Shown: in pieces, positions 1 to 7,857 of the stretch
Layout of the letters: each line of letters begins with the position of its first letter
How positions within the stretch are numbered: position 1 is the first letter of the stretch
Assembly: GCA_944393275.1 (NCBI GenBank)
Contig: CALXZQ010000003.1
Coordinates: 1 to 26,760 of the forward strand
Direction of reading: 5' to 3'
From: an uncultured Clostridia bacterium
GTDB lineage: Bacteria > Bacillota > Clostridia > TANB77 > CAG-508
DNA length: 26,760 bases
Position numbers and translations under genes: made by a program
Notes under the pieces: generated by a model
Seen by the model: the letters and a program-made list of their open reading frames with translations, nothing else
Told to the model about the DNA's origin: nothing
The model's database searches: none

Positions 1-31
1 AATAGAAAGGTTCCAGCTTTAAGCTGGAACT
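1..31 (-). terminator. Rho-independent terminator of rnpB
   Basis: On the minus strand an 11-bp stem (GTTCCAGCTT paired with AAGCTGGAAC) is followed by CTTTCTATT at the window edge. It lies about 15 bases past the 3' end of the RNase P RNA, so it is the expected end of that transcript. Confidence 0.8.
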
Positions 32-44
32 CTTTTCATATATA

Positions 45-380
45 AGTAAATCTATAAGCCGGGTTCTGTCTAGAATAGTCATTTATCTACTATATATGTT
101 ACCATATATCTCATGCCACCAATAAGAGGACGGCGAGCAGCCTTAACCCTCAAGCTCGGTGTTGCTCCAGATGGGGTTTACATTGACCTAATATGTCACC
201 ATATCAGCGGTAAGCTCTTACCTCACCTTTTCACCCTTACCTAAATAGGCGGTTATTTTCTGTTGCACTTTCCTTAAGGTCTCCCTCACTGGACGTTATC
301 CAGCATCATTGCTCTATGGAGCCCGGACTTTCCTCATACGCTGCCTTTCGGCCTTGCTATACGCGACTATTCAATTTACT
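45..380 (-). ncRNA. rnpB: RNase P RNA (catalytic subunit)
   Basis: This is the RNA subunit of RNase P, the ribozyme that removes 5' leaders from tRNA precursors. Reading the minus strand, the conserved P4 segment GAGGAAAGTCCGGGC lies at 335-321 and the 3' hallmark ACAGAACCCGGCTTAT at 69-54. The terminal helix P1 closes the molecule: AGTAAATT (380-373) pairs with GATTTACT (52-45). The sequence GTAAGAGCTTACCGC in the middle fits the bacterial class A fold. Length, about 336 nt, is normal for Firmicutes. It has its own promoter at 390-418 and a terminator at the window edge, so it is a stand-alone transcription unit. The ends are set by the P1 pairing and could be off by a few bases. Confidence 0.95.
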
Positions 381-389
381 CTAAAATAT

Positions 390-418
390 ATTTTAGTATT
401 TTTAATGTCAAAAGTCAA
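390..418 (-). promoter_or_regulatory. Sigma-A promoter of rnpB
   Basis: On the minus strand TTGACT (418-413) and TAAAAT (395-390) are separated by 17 bp. The predicted start lies about 7 bases further on, right at the beginning of the P1 helix. A second overlapping pair (TTGACA, 17 bp, TATTTT) is possible but would start transcription inside P1. Confidence 0.7.
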
Positions 419-419
419 G

Positions 420-1331
420 TTAGATATTTAATATATTAAGCTCATCTAGTAAATTTTTATATTTTATATATAAGATATCTTTATTTTTTGTATCTACTGA
501 AGATTGAAATTCTTTTAATTCCAGATATGATTTGTTTACATTATACTCATTTTTTAAATTAGTACTTCCCATCACTTTTGCATATTCATTTTCTGCCTGA
601 TTTAAATAATTTTTAATATTATCCCATTCTTCATTTTCAATTATTGAATATGCATTTAAGATATTAGATTTTGTACGTAATATAGAATTTTCTAAATTAT
701 TACTAAATGCATATCCACCAAAATTTGATAAATAGCTATAAAGTTTGGAAATAGAGGTTAATGTAGTAGTTTTATTTTCCTCTTGAATGCTCGTAGTAAG
801 TAAATCTAAGTTTTTGCCAAATTCTTGTATTATTGTATTATCAACATTTAGCTTGTATAAATCAATAGCAATTGTAGACCACGTTGGATATAGTCTTTCT
901 ATTGCTATTTTTGCGCTATTCCAATCGGCTGTTCTTTCATTTGTTAATATATCACTTGGTTTTAACTCGTACGACTTTGCATTTTCTGTTTGTTTATCAC
1001 TATTTTGATTTTCGCTGCTACTTCCTTCTGAGCTTTTACCTTGTGATTCCTTTTCTTCTTCTGATGAACTGCCTTCTTTCTTATCACTTTGACTTATAAT
1101 TGTTTCTGCTTTTATGGTATAGTTTTCTAAATTAATATTATTCAAACTATTGGCTATACTAATAAGATAATCGTCTAAAAAATAAATTTCTTGTGATACT
1201 CTACTTTTTAACTGTTGTGTTTCATCAGTTTTCTTATATTTCCCAGATTTTATAGAATATAGGATTATTAACGCTAAAAACACTAATATTATTATTCCAA
1301 AAATTATTTTTATTGATTTTTTTATGTTCAA
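420..1331 (-). CDS. Unknown single-pass membrane protein with Ser/Glu-rich linker
   Basis: I do not recognise the family. The product has a basic N-terminus, one hydrophobic helix (about 20 residues, IIFGIIILVFLALIILYSI) and an outside portion of roughly 270 residues. A low-complexity Ser/Glu/Lys linker is followed by a helical C-terminal region rich in Leu, Asn and Glu, which may form a helix bundle. No catalytic motif or cell-wall anchor is visible. Start: the longest frame begins at ATG 1376, but neither that ATG nor those at 1361 and 1352 has a ribosome site. TTG 1331 is preceded by CGAGGAAC and puts a typical basic segment before the helix, so I prefer it with moderate confidence. The stop codon abuts the rnpB promoter and no terminator is seen between them. 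A role at the membrane or in lipoprotein-like assembly would be a guess. Confidence 0.7.
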   Translation of the reverse strand: MNIKKSIKIIFGIIILVFLALIILYSIKSGKYKKTDETQQLKSRVSQEIYFLDDYLISIANSLNNINLENYTIKAETIISQSDKKEGSSSEEEKESQGKSSEGSSSENQNSDKQTENAKSYELKPSDILTNERTADWNSAKIAIERLYPTWSTIAIDLYKLNVDNTIIQEFGKNLDLLTTSIQEENKTTTLTSISKLYSYLSNFGGYAFSNNLENSILRTKSNILNAYSIIENEEWDNIKNYLNQAENEYAKVMGSTNLKNEYNVNKSYLELKEFQSSVDTKNKDILYIKYKNLLDELNILNI

Positions 1332-1443
1332 AGTTCCTCGTTTTCCTTTCATTATATTCATTAATATTATTTCCATAAATTAGTCTTTTATTCTAGTATA
1401 TATATTTTTTAAAAATCTAATAATATTATAAAAGGAGTTTAAA

Positions 1444-1725
1444 ATGAAATATAAGGTTCAATTATACAGTACACAAAAAAATCAAATAAATGAATTTTTA
1501 AAAGAGTTTTTTTGTAGAAATTTTGATTTAGAAGATAAATTAAATTGGGAAAAAGAATATGATAATCCCATAGAAATCGCTGAAATTATTGGAGGGTTTA
1601 TAGATAATAATTATAAATTTTCAATAAATATGTGGATCAGTATTGATAAGGGTGTTCTTATAAATGTTACAGACAATAATGCTGATGAGCTCATAAAGTA
1701 CCTATATGAACGTTTTCCATATTAA
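1444..1725 (+). CDS. Small conserved-looking protein of unknown function
   Basis: A 93-residue, acidic, soluble-looking protein without signal peptide or membrane helix. It has a good ribosome site (AAAGGAG, 8 bases before ATG) and a strong terminator right after the stop, so it is very likely a real gene despite being one of only two plus-strand genes here. The C-terminal half contains alternating hydrophobic residues (NMWISIDKGVLINVTD), as expected for a beta hairpin, followed by an amphipathic helix ending ELIKYLYERFPY. I recognise no named domain and assign no function. It is divergently placed to the membrane protein on its left and convergent with dtd on its right. Confidence 0.75.
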   Translation: MKYKVQLYSTQKNQINEFLKEFFCRNFDLEDKLNWEKEYDNPIEIAEIIGGFIDNNYKFSINMWISIDKGVLINVTDNNADELIKYLYERFPY

Positions 1726-1761
1726 AAAAGTATTAAATAACTTAATATTTAATACTTTTTT
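1724..1761. terminator. Bidirectional terminator between the 93-aa gene and dtd
   Basis: A perfect 16-bp inverted repeat (AAAAAAGTATTAAATA, 6-base loop, TATTTAATACTTTTTT). It has a T-tract in both directions and sits between the convergent stop codons, so it should end both the plus-strand gene and the der-plsY-gpsA-dtd operon. Confidence 0.85.
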
Positions 1762-1766
1762 CTAGT

Positions 1767-2207
1767 TTATTTCTCTAAAATTATCGTTACTGGCCCATCA
1801 TTTAAAAGAGAAACTTTCATATCCTCTCCAAATTCTCCTCTTTCAACTTTTTTGGCACCATTTGCCTTACATTGTTCCATAAAATATTCATATAACTCTT
1901 CTGCGTATTCTGGTTTTGCAGCATCTATAAAACTTGGTCTGTTTCCTTTCTTACAATCTGCATACAATGTAAATTGTGATACAATTAAAAGTTCTCCATC
2001 TATATCTTGAATAGATAAATTCATTTTATCTTCATCATCTTTAAAAACTCTCAAATTTAATAATTTTTTTACTAAAAAGTCTGCTGTTTCCTTTGTATCT
2101 GTATGTGTAACTCCAAGTAATACTAAAAAACCTTGTTTTATTTCTCCTGTTACTCTTCCATCTACTTCTACTTTTGCATTACCTACTCTTTGTACTACTA
2201 ATTTCAT
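1767..2207 (-). CDS. dtd: D-aminoacyl-tRNA deacylase
   Basis: DTD hydrolyses D-amino acids (and glycine mischarged on tRNA-Ala) from tRNA, a proofreading step in the cytoplasm. At 146 residues it has the usual family length. The active-site strand SQFTLYAD lies near residue 78, GNRPSF follows about 10 residues later, and the cross-subunit Gly-cisPro motif sits in NDGPVT near the C-terminus. The start ATG has GGAGG 6 bases upstream. It is the last gene of the der-plsY-gpsA-dtd run, 11 bases after gpsA, and ends at a strong bidirectional terminator. Nothing looks damaged. Confidence 0.95.
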   Translation of the reverse strand: MKLVVQRVGNAKVEVDGRVTGEIKQGFLVLLGVTHTDTKETADFLVKKLLNLRVFKDDEDKMNLSIQDIDGELLIVSQFTLYADCKKGNRPSFIDAAKPEYAEELYEYFMEQCKANGAKKVERGEFGEDMKVSLLNDGPVTIILEK

Positions 2208-2218
2208 ATACCCTCCAA

Positions 2219-3202
2219 TTATTCTGCTTTTTTATCTCTAGTCATTAACATATATACTGCCTCTTTAGGATCTAAATTGTTATATAGAACATTATACACT
2301 GCTGTAATTATTGGCATTTCTACATTATGTATTTTACCTAGCTCATATGCTGCTTCTATATTATCAATACTCTCTATTACCATTCCAACTTCTTTTTTTG
2401 TCTCTTCTAAAGATTTCCCTTGACCTATTAATTTTCCCGCTTTCCTATTTCTACTATGTTCACTAAGACAAGTTACAATTAAATCTCCAAGACCTGTTAG
2501 ACCATAGAATGTTTTATATTCTCCTCCTAATGCAACACCTAAGTCTACTATTTCTTTTAATCCTCTAGTTATTAATGCTGCAAATGAATTGTCTCCAAGT
2601 CCAATTCCAGCTGCTACTCCCGCACAGAATGCAATGATATTTTTAAATGCTCCACCTAACTCTACACCTTTAACATCTTCTGATGTATATACTCTAAGTT
2701 CTGGAGACATAAAAGTATCTTGTATCATTTCACATACATCTTTATGCTTAGAAGCAATAACCATAACTGTTGGTACTCCTATTGAAACTTCTTCTGCATG
2801 GCTTGGTCCTGAAAATACTCCTATTTTAGTATTTGGTAATTCTTCCTTAATCACCGTATCTAAAGTAGATAGTGTCTCTCTTTCAAATCCCTTTCCACAA
2901 ATTATAATTGGCTGTGTTTTTACATATTCTTTATATTTTCTTACTGTTTCTCTTGTAAATTTTGAAGGTGTAACATGCATTATAAAATCTGTTCCTTCTA
3001 GTACTTCTTCAAAATTATTACTGCAATAAATATTTTGGGGTATTATTAAGTCTGGCAAAAATTTACTTTTTCTTTCATTATTTAACATATCTCTCTCTAA
3101 TTCTGAAAAAGACCAAACTTTTACATTATTCCCTAATTTAGCTAAATGTGTTGCTAACGCTACTCCCCAACTTCCACTTCCTATTACTGCTACATTTTTC
3201 AT
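2219..3202 (-). CDS. gpsA: Glycerol-3-phosphate dehydrogenase [NAD(P)+]
   Basis: GpsA reduces dihydroxyacetone phosphate to sn-glycerol 3-phosphate, the backbone of membrane phospholipids. The N-terminal Rossmann motif GSGSWG is at residues 8-13. The central substrate-binding region has the conserved GVELGGAFKNIIAF stretch with its catalytic Lys, then GLTGLGDLIVTC and SRNRKAG. The 327-residue length is normal. ATG 3202 follows TTAGGAGGATTC. It stands between plsY, which uses its product, and dtd, so the operon couples synthesis and acylation of glycerol-3-phosphate. In many spore-formers spoIVA follows gpsA; here dtd does. Confidence 0.97.
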   Translation of the reverse strand: MKNVAVIGSGSWGVALATHLAKLGNNVKVWSFSELERDMLNNERKSKFLPDLIIPQNIYCSNNFEEVLEGTDFIMHVTPSKFTRETVRKYKEYVKTQPIIICGKGFERETLSTLDTVIKEELPNTKIGVFSGPSHAEEVSIGVPTVMVIASKHKDVCEMIQDTFMSPELRVYTSEDVKGVELGGAFKNIIAFCAGVAAGIGLGDNSFAALITRGLKEIVDLGVALGGEYKTFYGLTGLGDLIVTCLSEHSRNRKAGKLIGQGKSLEETKKEVGMVIESIDNIEAAYELGKIHNVEMPIITAVYNVLYNNLDPKEAVYMLMTRDKKAE

Positions 3203-3241
3203 TTGAATCCTCCTAATTTTAAACCTAGCCTCTATTATAAT

Positions 3242-3886
3242 TTACTTTTTAAAACTTATTTTATTTTCATTTCCTGCTAATATTCTTTTTATATTGCTTC
3301 TATGATTAAATAATATAATAACTGCTAATATTATGCTATATACAAAATATTTTCTACCATCATTTCCTTCAGTTAATATGAAGTAGTTTGTATTGTCTGC
3401 TAGCGTTAAAGTTAATATAGGATATAATATAGCTGTAGTAACCGCTCCTAATGAAACCATTCTTGTTAAAATTATTAATACTAATCCAAAGATTAAACAA
3501 ATTAATCCTATTTGCCAATTTAATAATAATATTATTCCTAAAGATGTTGCAACTCCCTTTCCACCTTTGAATTTAAAGAATATCGGAAAAGTATGGCCTA
3601 GCACAACTGCTATTCCTGCTATTTGTACCATTAGTTCTTTATCCATATCTGGAATGAGTCCTAGTAATTTAGCTATAAGTATAGCTAGTACTCCTTTTAA
3701 TATATCACATATCAATGTAAGCGCTGCAGCTTTCTTACCTACGCTTCTTAACATATTTGTTGTTCCTGCATTTCCGCTTCCCTTCTCTCTAATATCAAAT
3801 CCTGCAAATTTTTTGCTAAATATTACTGAAAAATTTACACTTCCTATTAAATATGCTACAACGGCCATAATAACATATATTGCCAT
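3242..3886 (-). CDS. plsY: Acyl-phosphate:glycerol-3-phosphate acyltransferase
   Basis: PlsY is the integral membrane enzyme that moves an acyl chain from acyl-phosphate to glycerol-3-phosphate, making lysophosphatidate. The protein (214 residues) has about five hydrophobic segments. The three family motifs are present: GSGNAGTTNMLR near residue 36, FKGGKGVATSLG near residue 105 and FNHRSNIKRI near the C-terminus. The start ATG has GGAGGAG 6 bases before it. It lies 23 bases after der and about 40 bases before gpsA in the same direction, an arrangement common in Firmicutes. Confidence 0.96.
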   Translation of the reverse strand: MAIYVIMAVVAYLIGSVNFSVIFSKKFAGFDIREKGSGNAGTTNMLRSVGKKAAALTLICDILKGVLAILIAKLLGLIPDMDKELMVQIAGIAVVLGHTFPIFFKFKGGKGVATSLGIILLLNWQIGLICLIFGLVLIILTRMVSLGAVTTAILYPILTLTLADNTNYFILTEGNDGRKYFVYSIILAVIILFNHRSNIKRILAGNENKISFKK

Positions 3887-3909
3887 AATATCTCCTCCTT
3901 TATATATTT

Positions 3910-5235
3910 TTATTCTTCATTTATCTTTTCTCTTACAATTATCCTAATTGGTGTCCCTTGAAGTCCAAATTCTTTTCGTATTTGATTCACTAGATATCTT
4001 TCATAAGAAAAGTGAAATAACTTCTTACTGTTTACAAATATAACAAATGTTGGTGGCTTTGTTGTCGCTTGTGTAATATACAATATCTTTAATCTTCTTC
4101 CTTTATCTGTAGGAGGTTGAACTAAAGCTATTGCCTCATTTATTACTTGATTTAGCATAGCTGTTGATACCCTTAGGGCATTTTGACTTGCTACAGCATT
4201 TATCATTTCAAATAATTTATTTACTCTTTGACCTGTTTTAGCTGAGATAAATATTATTGGTGCATATGATATGTATGCTAATTTTTCATATACTTCTTTT
4301 GTATAATTTTCTAATGTTCCTGTATCCTTTTCATACGCATCCCACTTATTTATAACTATTATTATACCTTTCCCTGCTTCATGTGCCAAACCTGCTATTT
4401 TTGTGTCTTGTTCTGTTACACCTTCTAGAGCATCTATCATAAGCAAACATACATCTGCTCTTTCTATTGCTAAGCTTGTGCGCATAACACTAAACTTTTC
4501 TATTCTATCGTCTATTTTATTTTTCTTTCTAACACCCGCTGTATCTATTAATACATATTTTCCAAATTCATTTTCGAATTCTGAGTCTATGGCATCTCTT
4601 GTAGTTCCTGCAATATTACTTACTATAACTCTATTTTCTCCTAAAATCTTATTTACTAAGGAAGATTTACCTACATTAGGCTTTCCTACTACTGCTACTT
4701 TTATAACATCTTTTTCATCTTCATCTGTATCTTTCTCTGGTAGATTGTCATATATTGCATCTAATACATCGCCTATCCCTTTGGCATTTACTGCTGATAT
4801 TGCATAAGGGTCTCCTAATCCCAAGCTGTAGAATTCGTATATATTATTATCTACTCCTTCAAAGTTATCTGATTTATTGCATACTAAAATTACTGGTTTT
4901 TTAGATTTTTTAAGCATTGTTGCTATATCTTTATCCGCTGCTGTAACACCTTGCTTTATATCTGTTAAAAATATAATTACATCAGCTATTTCAATAGCAA
5001 TATTAGCTTGTTCTTTCATTTGAGATAATATAATGTCATTGGATTCTGGTTCAATTCCACCAGTATCTACTAGTGTAAAATTTCTTCCTCTCCAGTTTGC
5101 TTCTGCATATATTCTATCTCTTGTAACCCCCGGAATATCTTCTACTATTGATATCCTTTGACCTATTATATAATTGAAAAATGTTGATTTACCTACATTA
5201 GGTTTTCCTATTATTGCTACTACTGGCTTAGACAA
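3910..5235 (-). CDS. der: Ribosome-assembly GTPase Der (EngA)
   Basis: Der is an essential GTPase with two G domains in tandem that acts in late 50S subunit assembly. P-loops GKPNVGKST (residues 10-18) and GKPNVGKSS (184-192) open the two domains. DTGG and DTAG mark the switch II regions, NKSD (120-123) and NKWD give guanine specificity, and the C-terminal 85 or so residues form the KH-like RNA-binding domain. The linker between the G domains is acidic. The start is TTG 5235, preceded by AGAGGTG at 8 bases; no better ATG exists upstream. It is first in the der-plsY-gpsA-dtd operon, driven by the promoter at 5261-5289. Confidence 0.97.
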   Translation of the reverse strand: MSKPVVAIIGKPNVGKSTFFNYIIGQRISIVEDIPGVTRDRIYAEANWRGRNFTLVDTGGIEPESNDIILSQMKEQANIAIEIADVIIFLTDIKQGVTAADKDIATMLKKSKKPVILVCNKSDNFEGVDNNIYEFYSLGLGDPYAISAVNAKGIGDVLDAIYDNLPEKDTDEDEKDVIKVAVVGKPNVGKSSLVNKILGENRVIVSNIAGTTRDAIDSEFENEFGKYVLIDTAGVRKKNKIDDRIEKFSVMRTSLAIERADVCLLMIDALEGVTEQDTKIAGLAHEAGKGIIIVINKWDAYEKDTGTLENYTKEVYEKLAYISYAPIIFISAKTGQRVNKLFEMINAVASQNALRVSTAMLNQVINEAIALVQPPTDKGRRLKILYITQATTKPPTFVIFVNSKKLFHFSYERYLVNQIRKEFGLQGTPIRIIVREKINEE

Positions 5236-5260
5236 AATTTTACACCTCTTTTCTTCTGAT

Positions 5261-5289
5261 ATTTTATATCAAATTAATTATTTAGTCAA
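5261..5289 (-). promoter_or_regulatory. Sigma-A promoter of the der operon
   Basis: Minus strand: TTGACT (5289-5284), 17-bp spacer, TAAAAT (5266-5261). The start would fall about 20 bases before the der ribosome site, consistent with a short leader. Confidence 0.7.
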
Positions 5290-5304
5290 ACATATAATAG
5301 CTTT

Positions 5305-6600
5305 TTATGCTACTTCTTTATTTTCTTCTGTATCTGGGTTGTCAGGCGGGTTTACTGGTTCTGTTGGTTCTTCTGGTTCCTCCGGTGGGTCTACTGGTTC
5401 TGTTGGCTCTTCTGGTGGATCTGTTGGTTCTTCTGGTTCTATTGGATCTGTTGGTTCTTCTGGTTCCTCTGGTGGATCTACTGGTTCTGTTGGTGGGGTT
5501 ACTGGATCTGCTGGTTCTTCTGGTTCAACAGGTGGATTCACAGGTTCATTTGGTGTGGTTGATGGTGTGCTAGGTGTATTTACTATTCCACTTCCCCCCT
5601 TCCAAGGATTTCTTGAATCTGGATCTGTTGGATCCCAATTTCTGTTTGCTGTATTTGATATTTTTTGTGCGGTTGGTTTTCCAAGTGGTCCTGGATTTGA
5701 TGAAGAATAAAATTCTACCATTGTTCCAGAAGCACAATTATCATATATCCATTTCGTATCTTGTACTGTTAGTCTAATACAGCCTGCTGAAGCTGATGTT
5801 CCTAATTTATCATATTCCCACCATTCTAATGTATCTTTACTTTGTTCTGTATATGGTACTGAATGGAATAATATACTTCCTACTATTCTTGTTGCAAATT
5901 GTCCATATACATCTCCATATAACAATCTCCATACATATTTATTGGTTGTTTTGTATACACCACTCTTAGGTGTAGCAGTACCACAAGAACATACCATAGC
6001 TTTTACTGGGACTGTATATTCACCTTTATCATCTTTTTTATACACTGTTACAACATTTGCACCATAATTAACTCTTATATAATAAGGATATTTACTATTT
6101 CTTTGTTCTTCTGCACTTAGTTGATATTTCTCTAATTCTTCTTCTGTCATATTTTCGTCTAGATTACTATTTATATTGTTTATTACAATTTTATATGGCT
6201 TAGGACTAAATATTTCTCCTCTTTTATATTTCAAAAATATAACTGAATTTGTATCAATTATAAAATCGCTCTCATATAGCAGGTATGCTTCTTCTGGTGC
6301 ATCTTCTAAAGTATCCACATCTTGTCCATCTATTAGTTCTATTATTGCATAATATATAGGATATCCTTTTAGATTTCCATAAATAGAGAATTTAACCGCT
6401 CCATTTTCATTTGGTTCTGAAATATCGACTTGAAGGTCTTCAGCTGATATCTCTGGTACGTTCATCTCAATATTTTCTGCACTTACTGCTTGAGTACTAT
6501 TTGATCTATTTCTTATAAGAATACCTACCACTAGTATGACTATAAGTACTACTATTAATGACACTGTTGCTATAGTAATTTTCTTTTGTTTTGCATTCAT
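5305..6600 (-). CDS. Membrane-anchored L,D-transpeptidase with Pro/Glu-rich tail
   Basis: YkuD-family enzymes form 3-3 peptidoglycan cross-links or attach proteins to the wall, acting outside the membrane. Residues 8-29 form one N-terminal helix. Residues 60-140 look like a beta-rich accessory domain, and the YkuD domain runs from about 171 to 298. The catalytic Cys is C274 in SAGCIRL and a conserved His is H246; the His that usually precedes Gly-Cys (SHGC) is Ala272 here. From about residue 342 to the end is a repetitive tail of PEEP, PTDP and PVDPP units. The tail has no sortase motif and no membrane helix; it may span or bind the wall. The start ATG follows GGAGGTAATAT. It is downstream of rpmF but separated by that gene's terminator. 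Confidence 0.9.
   Translation of the reverse strand: MNAKQKKITIATVSLIVVLIVILVVGILIRNRSNSTQAVSAENIEMNVPEISAEDLQVDISEPNENGAVKFSIYGNLKGYPIYYAIIELIDGQDVDTLEDAPEEAYLLYESDFIIDTNSVIFLKYKRGEIFSPKPYKIVINNINSNLDENMTEEELEKYQLSAEEQRNSKYPYYIRVNYGANVVTVYKKDDKGEYTVPVKAMVCSCGTATPKSGVYKTTNKYVWRLLYGDVYGQFATRIVGSILFHSVPYTEQSKDTLEWWEYDKLGTSASAGCIRLTVQDTKWIYDNCASGTMVEFYSSSNPGPLGKPTAQKISNTANRNWDPTDPDSRNPWKGGSGIVNTPSTPSTTPNEPVNPPVEPEEPADPVTPPTEPVDPPEEPEEPTDPIEPEEPTDPPEEPTEPVDPPEEPEEPTEPVNPPDNPDTEENKEVA
5345..5580 (-). repeat. Imperfect tandem repeats encoding the Pro/Glu tail
   Basis: This DNA is made of related short units (plus strand: GGTTCTTCTGGTTC, GGTGGATCTGTTGG and variants) that encode PEEPTDP/PVDPPEEP repeats. 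Units differ by single substitutions, as expected from repeat expansion followed by drift. Confidence 0.8.
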
Positions 6601-6633
6601 ATATTACCTCCATTATTTATACGAGTGTTAATC

Positions 6634-6661
6634 CAAAAAAAGCACCTTAAATAAAGGTACT
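6634..6661 (-). terminator. Rho-independent terminator of rpmF
   Basis: On the minus strand an 8-bp stem (AGTACCTT/AAGGTGCT, 5-base loop, one G-T pair) runs into seven T residues about 15 bases after the rpmF stop. Confidence 0.8.
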
Positions 6662-6675
6662 CTTTATAATTATAT

Positions 6676-6870
6676 TTAGTTTGCTTCTGCTGCTGTTTCT
6701 TTAATCACTACTTCTTTTCCGTCATAATATCCACAGTTAGGACATACTCTATGTGGCATTACTGGTTCATGGCAATGTGAACAAGTAGCAAAATTAGGTT
6801 TTTCTAATTTCCATGTAGATCTTTTTGTATGTGTTCTTTGTTTTGACCATCTTCTTTTTGGTTGTGCCAT
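6676..6870 (-). CDS. rpmF: 50S ribosomal protein L32
   Basis: L32 is a small basic protein of the large ribosomal subunit. The N-terminus has the family signature AQPKRRWSKQRTHTKR. A zinc ribbon follows with four Cys (CSHC near residue 30 and CPNC near 44), so this is the zinc-dependent form. Length is 64 residues. The ribosome site is AAGGAGGG, 7 bases before ATG. It usually follows a DUF177 (YceD) gene in Firmicutes; here it is a one-gene unit with its own consensus promoter and terminator, set between the spore gene spoIIQ and the L,D-transpeptidase. Confidence 0.97.
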   Translation of the reverse strand: MAQPKRRWSKQRTHTKRSTWKLEKPNFATCSHCHEPVMPHRVCPNCGYYDGKEVVIKETAAEAN

Positions 6871-6941
6871 TTCATTCCCTCCTTCGCTATTTAAAGATAT
6901 CTATATATCTATTTCATTTTAACATTTTATATCACTATAAG

Positions 6942-6970
6942 AGTATACTAATATTTTCGCATTTTGTCAA
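6942..6970 (-). promoter_or_regulatory. Strong sigma-A promoter of rpmF
   Basis: Minus strand: consensus TTGACA (6970-6965), 17-bp spacer, TATACT (6947-6942). It begins only 26 bases after the spoIIQ stop codon, and I see no terminator before it, so spoIIQ transcripts may read into rpmF. Confidence 0.85.
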
Positions 6971-6995
6971 TAGCTTGTGGAAAGAATTAATCATT

Positions 6996-7787
6996 TTATT
7001 TTAGATAACTGCTTGGATCTAATTGAACATTATCCTTTAATATTTCAAAATGAAGATGGCTTTCATCTGCAATTTCAAATACTGCAGTATTGCCAACAGT
7101 TCCTATAGTTTGTCCTTTTTCAACTTTTTCTCCTTCTACTACAAACTCTGTTGTTAATAAATTAGCATATATTGTGCTATATCCATCAATATGTTCAATT
7201 ACTATAGTTAATCCATATCTAGGATCATTTTTTATATATTTTACAGTTCCAGCTTCTGCTGCTTTTACAACTGTAGTTTTATCTGCTTTAATATCTATTC
7301 CTAAGTGAGTGGTCCATTCATTTAATGTATTAGAGTATATTAAAGTATCTTTAGCAAATTCTTTTATTATTTCTCCTTCAACAGGTTTTGAAAAAACTAA
7401 TTCCCTTTTTTCCTCTTCTTTTGATTCTTTATTTTCTTTTTGTGCATTAGAATTATTAGTTGTTTTTTCTTGTTCCTGTTCTACTTTATCACTTGTTATA
7501 TTTGTATTTATAGCTATATTTTCTGTTTCATTCATTACTTGATTTTTTGTTTCATTTAACTTTTCTTCTATTTTTGAACTTGCTTGATCTAATATTGTAT
7601 TATTATTTGTATTATTCTCTACTTTTGCACTAAATTCTGCTGACTTTGCACCCTCTACAGTACTACTACCTGTTTTTGCAATATTATAGAATAATATTAC
7701 TAAAGTTATTAATAATATCACTCCTGCTATACCTATTGCATAGGTTAGCATATCTTTTTTCTTATCAATATTTGCTCTTTTTCTCAT
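6996..7787 (-). CDS. spoIIQ: SpoIIQ-like M23 (LytM) engulfment protein
   Basis: SpoIIQ sits in the forespore membrane and pairs with mother-cell SpoIIIAH to form the channel that links the two cells during engulfment. The protein has a basic N-terminus, one helix (residues 15-35), an Asn/Glu/Lys-rich spacer (about 50-128) and a LytM/M23 domain (about 132-258). The metal ligands of an active peptidase are all present: HLGID (H161, D165) and HLH (H244, H246). This differs from the Bacillus subtilis protein, whose site is incomplete, and resembles the clostridial form. Position directly after spoIID supports SpoIIQ over a general wall hydrolase, and a sigma-F-like promoter lies upstream. The start has GGAGGAAAATTAT before ATG. 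Confidence 0.85.
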   Translation of the reverse strand: MRKRANIDKKKDMLTYAIGIAGVILLITLVILFYNIAKTGSSTVEGAKSAEFSAKVENNTNNNTILDQASSKIEEKLNETKNQVMNETENIAINTNITSDKVEQEQEKTTNNSNAQKENKESKEEEKRELVFSKPVEGEIIKEFAKDTLIYSNTLNEWTTHLGIDIKADKTTVVKAAEAGTVKYIKNDPRYGLTIVIEHIDGYSTIYANLLTTEFVVEGEKVEKGQTIGTVGNTAVFEIADESHLHFEILKDNVQLDPSSYLK

Positions 7788-7816
7788 ATAATTTTCCTCC
7801 TAATTCTATTTAGTAG

Positions 7817-7845
7817 GATTATTCCCTATTTTGAGAAATATATAC
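7817..7845 (-). promoter_or_regulatory. Candidate sigma-F promoter of spoIIQ
   Basis: In the 70-base gap before spoIIQ the minus strand reads GTATA (7845-7841), 14 bases, GGGAATAATC (7826-7817). These match the sigma-F -35 (GYATA) and all fixed positions of its -10 (GGnnAnAnTn). The spacer is 1-2 bases shorter than usual, which lowers confidence. The predicted start is about 10 bases before the ribosome site. Confidence 0.5.
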
Positions 7846-7857
7846 AAATTAAGAAAA

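Noticed and set aside
5174..5710. Plus-strand 178-codon frame rich in Gly, Ser and Val
   Set aside because: It is the reverse strand of the Pro/Glu repeat tail of the L,D-transpeptidase; the low-complexity composition is a mirror effect and there is no ribosome site.
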